Position numbers and translations under genes: made by a program. The notes under the pieces were generated by a model. It saw only the letters and a list, made by a program, of their open reading frames with translations. It was not told where the DNA came from and searched no databases. From Streptomyces sp. NBC_01485 (GTDB lineage: Bacteria; Actinomycetota; Actinomycetes; Streptomycetales; Streptomycetaceae), in the NCBI RefSeq assembly GCF_036227125.1, contig NZ_CP109435.1, forward strand, positions 4,340,001-4,404,000: 64,000 nt of DNA. Reading direction: 5' to 3'. This document shows, in pieces, positions 61,009 through 64,000 of the stretch. Every line of letters starts with the position of its first letter. The stretch's first letter is position 1.

Positions 61009-61269
61009 CTACGGGCGGCGTTTCTTGCCGTCCAGCTCGTCCCACCACTCGTCGGACTTCGGGTCGCCGGAGGGGTCGTCCCACCAGCGGTCCTCGGGGC
61101 CGCGCCGGTTGGCGACCATCGCGGCGACCGGCGGGATGACCATGGCGACCACACACATCCCGACGGCCACGGGCATCGACCACAGACGCACGACTCCCCA
61201 GGCCAGGACGAAGAGGCCGATGCAGGTGCCCATCATGGCGAAGTAGACGTGCCGGCGGCGGGCGTACAT
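61009..61269 (-). CDS. DUF3099 membrane protein
   Basis: 86 residues. Two hydrophobic helices (YFAMMGTCIGLFVLAWGVV; MPVAVGMCVVAMVIPPVAAM) and a charged end (RWWDDPSGDPKSDEWWDELD). The start is MYARRRHVYF at 61269. The coding start region is duplicated 162 bp upstream (61410-61431), leaving a false in-frame extension. Function unknown. Confidence 0.8.
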   Translation of the reverse strand: MYARRRHVYFAMMGTCIGLFVLAWGVVRLWSMPVAVGMCVVAMVIPPVAAMVANRRGPEDRWWDDPSGDPKSDEWWDELDGKKRRP

Positions 61270-61431
61270 ACCTTCAGCGTAGATCCGAGCCAACGATTCC
61301 GGGCAGCTCGGGAACCCAGGACACAGGCCCACGCCGAAGGCCGCCGGACGGAGTCCGGCACAGGGCTCCGAAGCCTGCGAAGCAGTGCGAGGGCCCGTCG
61401 AGGAGGGGTCGTGCCGGCGGCGGGCGTACAT
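61248..61431. repeat. 22-bp direct repeat around the DUF3099 start
   Basis: An identical 22-bp segment occurs at 61248-61269 and 61410-61431; it encodes the first residues MYARRRH and the ATG in each case. The 140 bp between are GC-rich and non-coding. A duplication of the gene start is the simplest reading. Confidence 0.85.
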
Positions 61432-61467
61432 GCGTCCTGGGTAGGCCCGTGTACGTGGCATGGCGAA

Positions 61468-61498
61468 GGGCCGTACCCCTGCGTACGGGGTACGGCCC
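61468..61498 (-). terminator. Terminator of the rhodanese/DUF1416 operon
   Basis: GGGCCGTACCCC (61468-61479) pairs exactly with GGGGTACGGCCC (61487-61498) around a 7-nt loop. It lies 17 nt beyond the DUF1416 stop on the minus strand. Confidence 0.85.
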
Positions 61499-61515
61499 TG
61501 CCGGTGCTGCTGTCG

Positions 61516-61803
61516 TCAGACGGTGATCGCGACCTCTGCGAGGCCGCCCGTCTGGGCGACGACGGTGCGGTCCGCCGTGCCGCCCGGAACGAGGGCGCGG
61601 ACGGTCCAGGTGCCCTCGGCCGCGTAGAAGCGGAACTGTCCGGTCGCCGAGGTCGGGACCTCGGCCGTGAACTCGCCGGTCGAGTCCAGCAGGCGGACGT
61701 ATCCGACCACCGGCTCGCCGTCGCGGGTCACCTGACCCTGGATGGTGGTCTCACCGGGCTTGATCGTCGAGGCGTCCGGGCCGCCGGCCTTCGCTCCACA
61801 CAT
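61516..61803 (-). CDS. DUF1416 protein
   Basis: 95 residues, starting MCGAKAGGPDASTIKPGETT. Beta-rich Ig-like fold (IQGQVTRDGEPVVGYVRLLD, then GQFRFYAAEGTWTVRALVPG). It is always found next to the rhodanese gene in actinobacteria (27 nt downstream here). The N-terminal Cys2 suggests a sulfur-carrier or redox role, but this is not established. Confidence 0.9.
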   Translation of the reverse strand: MCGAKAGGPDASTIKPGETTIQGQVTRDGEPVVGYVRLLDSTGEFTAEVPTSATGQFRFYAAEGTWTVRALVPGGTADRTVVAQTGGLAEVAITV

Positions 61804-61829
61804 GTCTTGTTTCCTTCTGGTCGCAGCGG

Positions 61830-62669
61830 TTACTTGTTGGCGCCGAGCTCGATCGGGACGCCGACCAGGGAGCCGTACTCGGTCCAGGAGCCGTCGTAGT
61901 TCTTGACGTTCTCCACGCCCAGCAGCTCGTGCAGCACGAACCAGGTCAGGGCCGAGCGCTCGCCGATGCGGCAGTAGGCGATCGTGTCCTTGGCGAGGTC
62001 GACCTGCTCGTCGGCGTAGAGCTCCTTGAGCGCGTCGTCCGACTTGAAGGTGCCGTCGTCGTTGGCGTTCTTCGACCACGGGATGTTGCGGGCGGACGGG
62101 ACGTGGCCCGGACGCTGCGACTGCTCCTGCGGGAGGTGGGCCGGCGCGAGCAGCTTGCCGCTGAACTCGTCGGGCGAGCGGACGTCGACCAGGTTCTGCG
62201 CGCCGATCGCCGCCACGACGTCGTCGCGGAAGGCGCGGATGGCGGTGTTCTGCGGCTTGGCCGAGTAGGACGTCTCGGGGCGCGCGGGCACCTCCTCGAC
62301 CAGCTCGCGGGCGTCCAGCTCCCACTTCTTGCGGCCACCGTCGAGCAGCTTGACGTTGTCGTGGCCGTACAGCTTGAAGTACCAGTAGGCGTAGGACGCG
62401 AACCAGTTGTTGTTGCCGCCGTACAGGATCACCAGCGTGTCGTTGCCGATGCCCTTGGCCGACAGGAGCTTCTCGAAGCCCTCCTGGTCGACGAAGTCAC
62501 GGCGGACCGGGTCCTGGAGATCCTTGGTCCAGTCGATCCGGATGGCGTTGCGGATGTGGTTCTTCTCGTACGCGGACGTGTCCTCGTCGACCTCGACGAT
62601 GGCGATGTCGGCGTTGTCGAGATTGGCCTCGACCCAGTCTGCGTCGACCAGGACGTCGCTGCGGCTCAT
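61830..62669 (-). CDS. cysA: Thiosulfate sulfurtransferase (rhodanese)
   Basis: 279 residues, two rhodanese domains. Domain 1 (about 1-125) is inactive; domain 2 has the catalytic loop YCRIGERSALTWF with Cys about 233. It transfers sulfane sulfur from thiosulfate to acceptors. The ATG at 62669 follows GGAGGAGAACGAG. A leader peptide with two cysteines lies 137 nt upstream, suggesting cysteine-dependent attenuation. It is the first main gene of the operon with DUF1416. Confidence 0.94.
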   Translation of the reverse strand: MSRSDVLVDADWVEANLDNADIAIVEVDEDTSAYEKNHIRNAIRIDWTKDLQDPVRRDFVDQEGFEKLLSAKGIGNDTLVILYGGNNNWFASYAYWYFKLYGHDNVKLLDGGRKKWELDARELVEEVPARPETSYSAKPQNTAIRAFRDDVVAAIGAQNLVDVRSPDEFSGKLLAPAHLPQEQSQRPGHVPSARNIPWSKNANDDGTFKSDDALKELYADEQVDLAKDTIAYCRIGERSALTWFVLHELLGVENVKNYDGSWTEYGSLVGVPIELGANK

Positions 62670-62806
62670 GCTCGTTCTCCTCCGGGGCAGTTGCGGCGGG
62701 GGTGTGCAAGAAAGAGGGGTGCGCGGCCGGGTCTCGCCGGCGGCCGGCGCACGGATGCCCTCGAGTGAGGGCGCCGGGAGGCGCGGAAGGCCGGCGGCGC
62801 TTCCGC

Positions 62807-62890
62807 TCAGAAGGGGCGACAGAGCATGGCGGCGACGCGGCACAGGTCTACTGCCCGCCGCTTCGTGAGATCCGCCTGTCGCTGCATCAT
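62807..62890 (-). CDS. Putative cysteine leader peptide
   Basis: 27 residues ending TKRRAVDLCRVAAMLCRPF. It matches the actinobacterial putative-leader-peptide type placed before sulfur genes, with two Cys codons near the end. Ribosome stalling or speed at these codons could set expression of the downstream rhodanese. Two ATGs are adjacent at 62890 and 62887. Between its stop and the rhodanese start, GC-rich inverted segments could form alternative hairpins. Confidence 0.82.
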   Translation of the reverse strand: MMQRQADLTKRRAVDLCRVAAMLCRPF

Positions 62891-62975
62891 GCCGTCGATC
62901 GTAGGGACGGACAGGCGGCCGTGTCACCAGTGCTCCGAATGGTGAGACGCGATCGTCCGGATACTGGGACATGCG

Positions 62976-63013
62976 AAGCGCCCGGGCCGTCGGTGTGCGG
63001 CTTCCGGGCGCTT
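62976..63013 (-). terminator. Terminator of the DUF2993 gene
   Basis: AAGCGCCCGG (62976-62985) pairs with CCGGGCGCTT (63004-63013). It is about 90 nt beyond the DUF2993 stop on the minus strand. Confidence 0.75.
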
Positions 63014-63103
63014 GTATCCGTCATCACAGCTACGGTGCGGACGGCGGCGTCTCGCCTGTCGGACGTCGGCCGTCCATCAAGGACATCGTCCTGAAGGCCA
63101 GCC

Positions 63104-63841
63104 CTACCCGGCCAGCTTGACGTTCGAACCCTTCACCGAGATCTCCACACCGTTCTTCCCCGCCTCGACCTTGTCGAGCTTGATCCCGCCGGGCAGCTCG
63201 TCGATCTTCTGCTGGAAGTCGGTGATCGAGCGCACCTCGTTCTCGGCGGCCCGGACCCCGCCGAAGCTGGGCAGCGAGTCGGCGTGCACCCGGACGGTGT
63301 CGCCCTCGACGGCGACCGTGCTGAGGACGTACACGGGCTGCGGCAGCTTGGTGCCGAGGACGGTGGCCTCGACGGCGACCTTGATCTTGCCGTTGCCGCC
63401 GTCGGAGAGACCGACGACGTTGGCGGTGACGCCCGGCATCACCTGCGTCGGCTCGGACTTCGCCGTCTTCAGCAGCTCGGCGTAGGTGATGGACGCGGTG
63501 CCGGTGGCGCTGGCCGCGGTGGCGGAGCTGTAGTCGCCGGAGAACGCGACGCCCTTCATGTCCGCCTGGAGGTCGTCGATACGGATGGTCCGGCCGCTGG
63601 TGCCGGTCGCCGCCTCGTAGTCCTTGATGCCGACCTCGACGTCGTCCAGCGAACCGCCGACGACCTGGGTGAGGAACGGGAAGCCCTTGATGGACACGTC
63701 CGGGGTGGCGGCGAGGCCCTCGCTGGTCTTCAGCTTGTCGGCCACCTCGCCCTGCGCGAAGTTGACGGCGAGCCGGTCCGCGAGGACGAACAGGCCGCCC
63801 AGGATCACGACGACGACCAGCAGAATTCGAAGCGCACGCAT
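63104..63841 (-). CDS. DUF2993 (LmeA-like) phospholipid-binding protein
   Basis: 245 residues. A single N-terminal signal/anchor helix (RILLVVVVILGGLFVLAD) is followed by the DUF2993 domain (IKGFPFLTQVVGGSLDDVEV; MKGVAFSGDYSSATAASATG) and its C-terminal half (GVEISVKGSNVKL). LmeA-type proteins bind lipids at the outer face of the membrane and act in envelope lipid metabolism in mycobacteria. The role in Streptomyces is unknown. Confidence 0.9.
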   Translation of the reverse strand: MRALRILLVVVVILGGLFVLADRLAVNFAQGEVADKLKTSEGLAATPDVSIKGFPFLTQVVGGSLDDVEVGIKDYEAATGTSGRTIRIDDLQADMKGVAFSGDYSSATAASATGTASITYAELLKTAKSEPTQVMPGVTANVVGLSDGGNGKIKVAVEATVLGTKLPQPVYVLSTVAVEGDTVRVHADSLPSFGGVRAAENEVRSITDFQQKIDELPGGIKLDKVEAGKNGVEISVKGSNVKLAG

Positions 63842-64000
63842 GTGGTGGTTCCCCCTGACATCACTGACGACGGTTCAACGTAACCCGCAGGGCAAGGGCT
63901 GCCGCCGAATTGTCGATCACCTGTGACAGACCCTTGCCGCGTCTTGACTTCCCCGTGCCGGACCGACGCCGGCCCTACGGCGGACCTGTGCCAGCCCTAC

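Overview
The window is a high-GC actinobacterial chromosome segment, almost certainly Streptomyces. Evidence: strong third-position G/C bias, GTG/TTG starts, and a recognisable chain of Streptomyces core genes (ispD, carD, phoP-phoR/phoU, gpmA, mshA, rsiG, nur, cysA-type rhodanese). No rRNA, tRNA or CRISPR array was found.

Layout. (1) 1-6.9 kb: ispD and carD, a lipoprotein, phoRP divergent from phoU with a PHO box between them, a 52-residue Cys-rich peptide and a nickel-binding-protein homologue. (2) 6.9-9.5 kb: a decaying patch with a frameshifted FAD monooxygenase, a frameshifted L7/L12-like gene and an integrase stub. (3) 9.5-21.9 kb: mostly core genes: gpmA, an MFS transporter, an AraC regulator divergent from a DUF2000 gene, a YbjN protein with mshA, a methyltransferase, an NlpC/P60 hydrolase, a receiver-PP2C phosphatase, DUF2516, an HBHA-like protein and an XRE regulator with a palindromic operator. 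(4) about 21.96-40.23 kb: a Tn7-like transposon. It carries tnsA-tnsB-tnsC-tniQ-tniQ on the minus strand, subterminal repeats at both ends and an 11-bp direct repeat at its borders. Its cargo is a DGQHR-domain protein divergent from an HTH protein (with four AGATCT repeats at 13-bp spacing between them), a PD-(D/E)XK-like protein, hypothetical genes, an XRE-ImmA regulator and a type II-short CBASS operon (patatin effector, CD-NTase, E2-like protein). A broken Tn3 transposase and a recombinase scrap lie inside it. (5) 40.2-45.2 kb: accessory genes (SMI1/KNR4, HEAT-repeat and other hypothetical proteins) and an integrase remnant. (6) 45.2-57 kb: a HAD protein, a HelD-like helicase with a TetR gene, a tandem aminoglycoside-phosphotransferase-fold protein, and a cluster of three related GntR regulators, two mini membrane proteins and a HAD phosphatase, then an Eis-like acetyltransferase. 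(7) 57-64 kb: core genes rsiG, dtd, ygfZ, nur, a nitrobindin-like gene, dsrE, DUF3099, a rhodanese/DUF1416 operon with a Cys-containing leader peptide, and a DUF2993 lipid-binding protein.

How it fits together. The main result is the defence-carrying transposon. Its transposition genes sit at one end, its two ends share the same binding-site-like repeats, and its cargo is typical of anti-phage islands. It lies just upstream of the operator of a conserved XRE regulator. The second notable locus is the GntR/mini-membrane-protein cluster with shared AAGTTGGC half-sites. Gene names rest on motifs and remembered Streptomyces synteny; no database search was possible.
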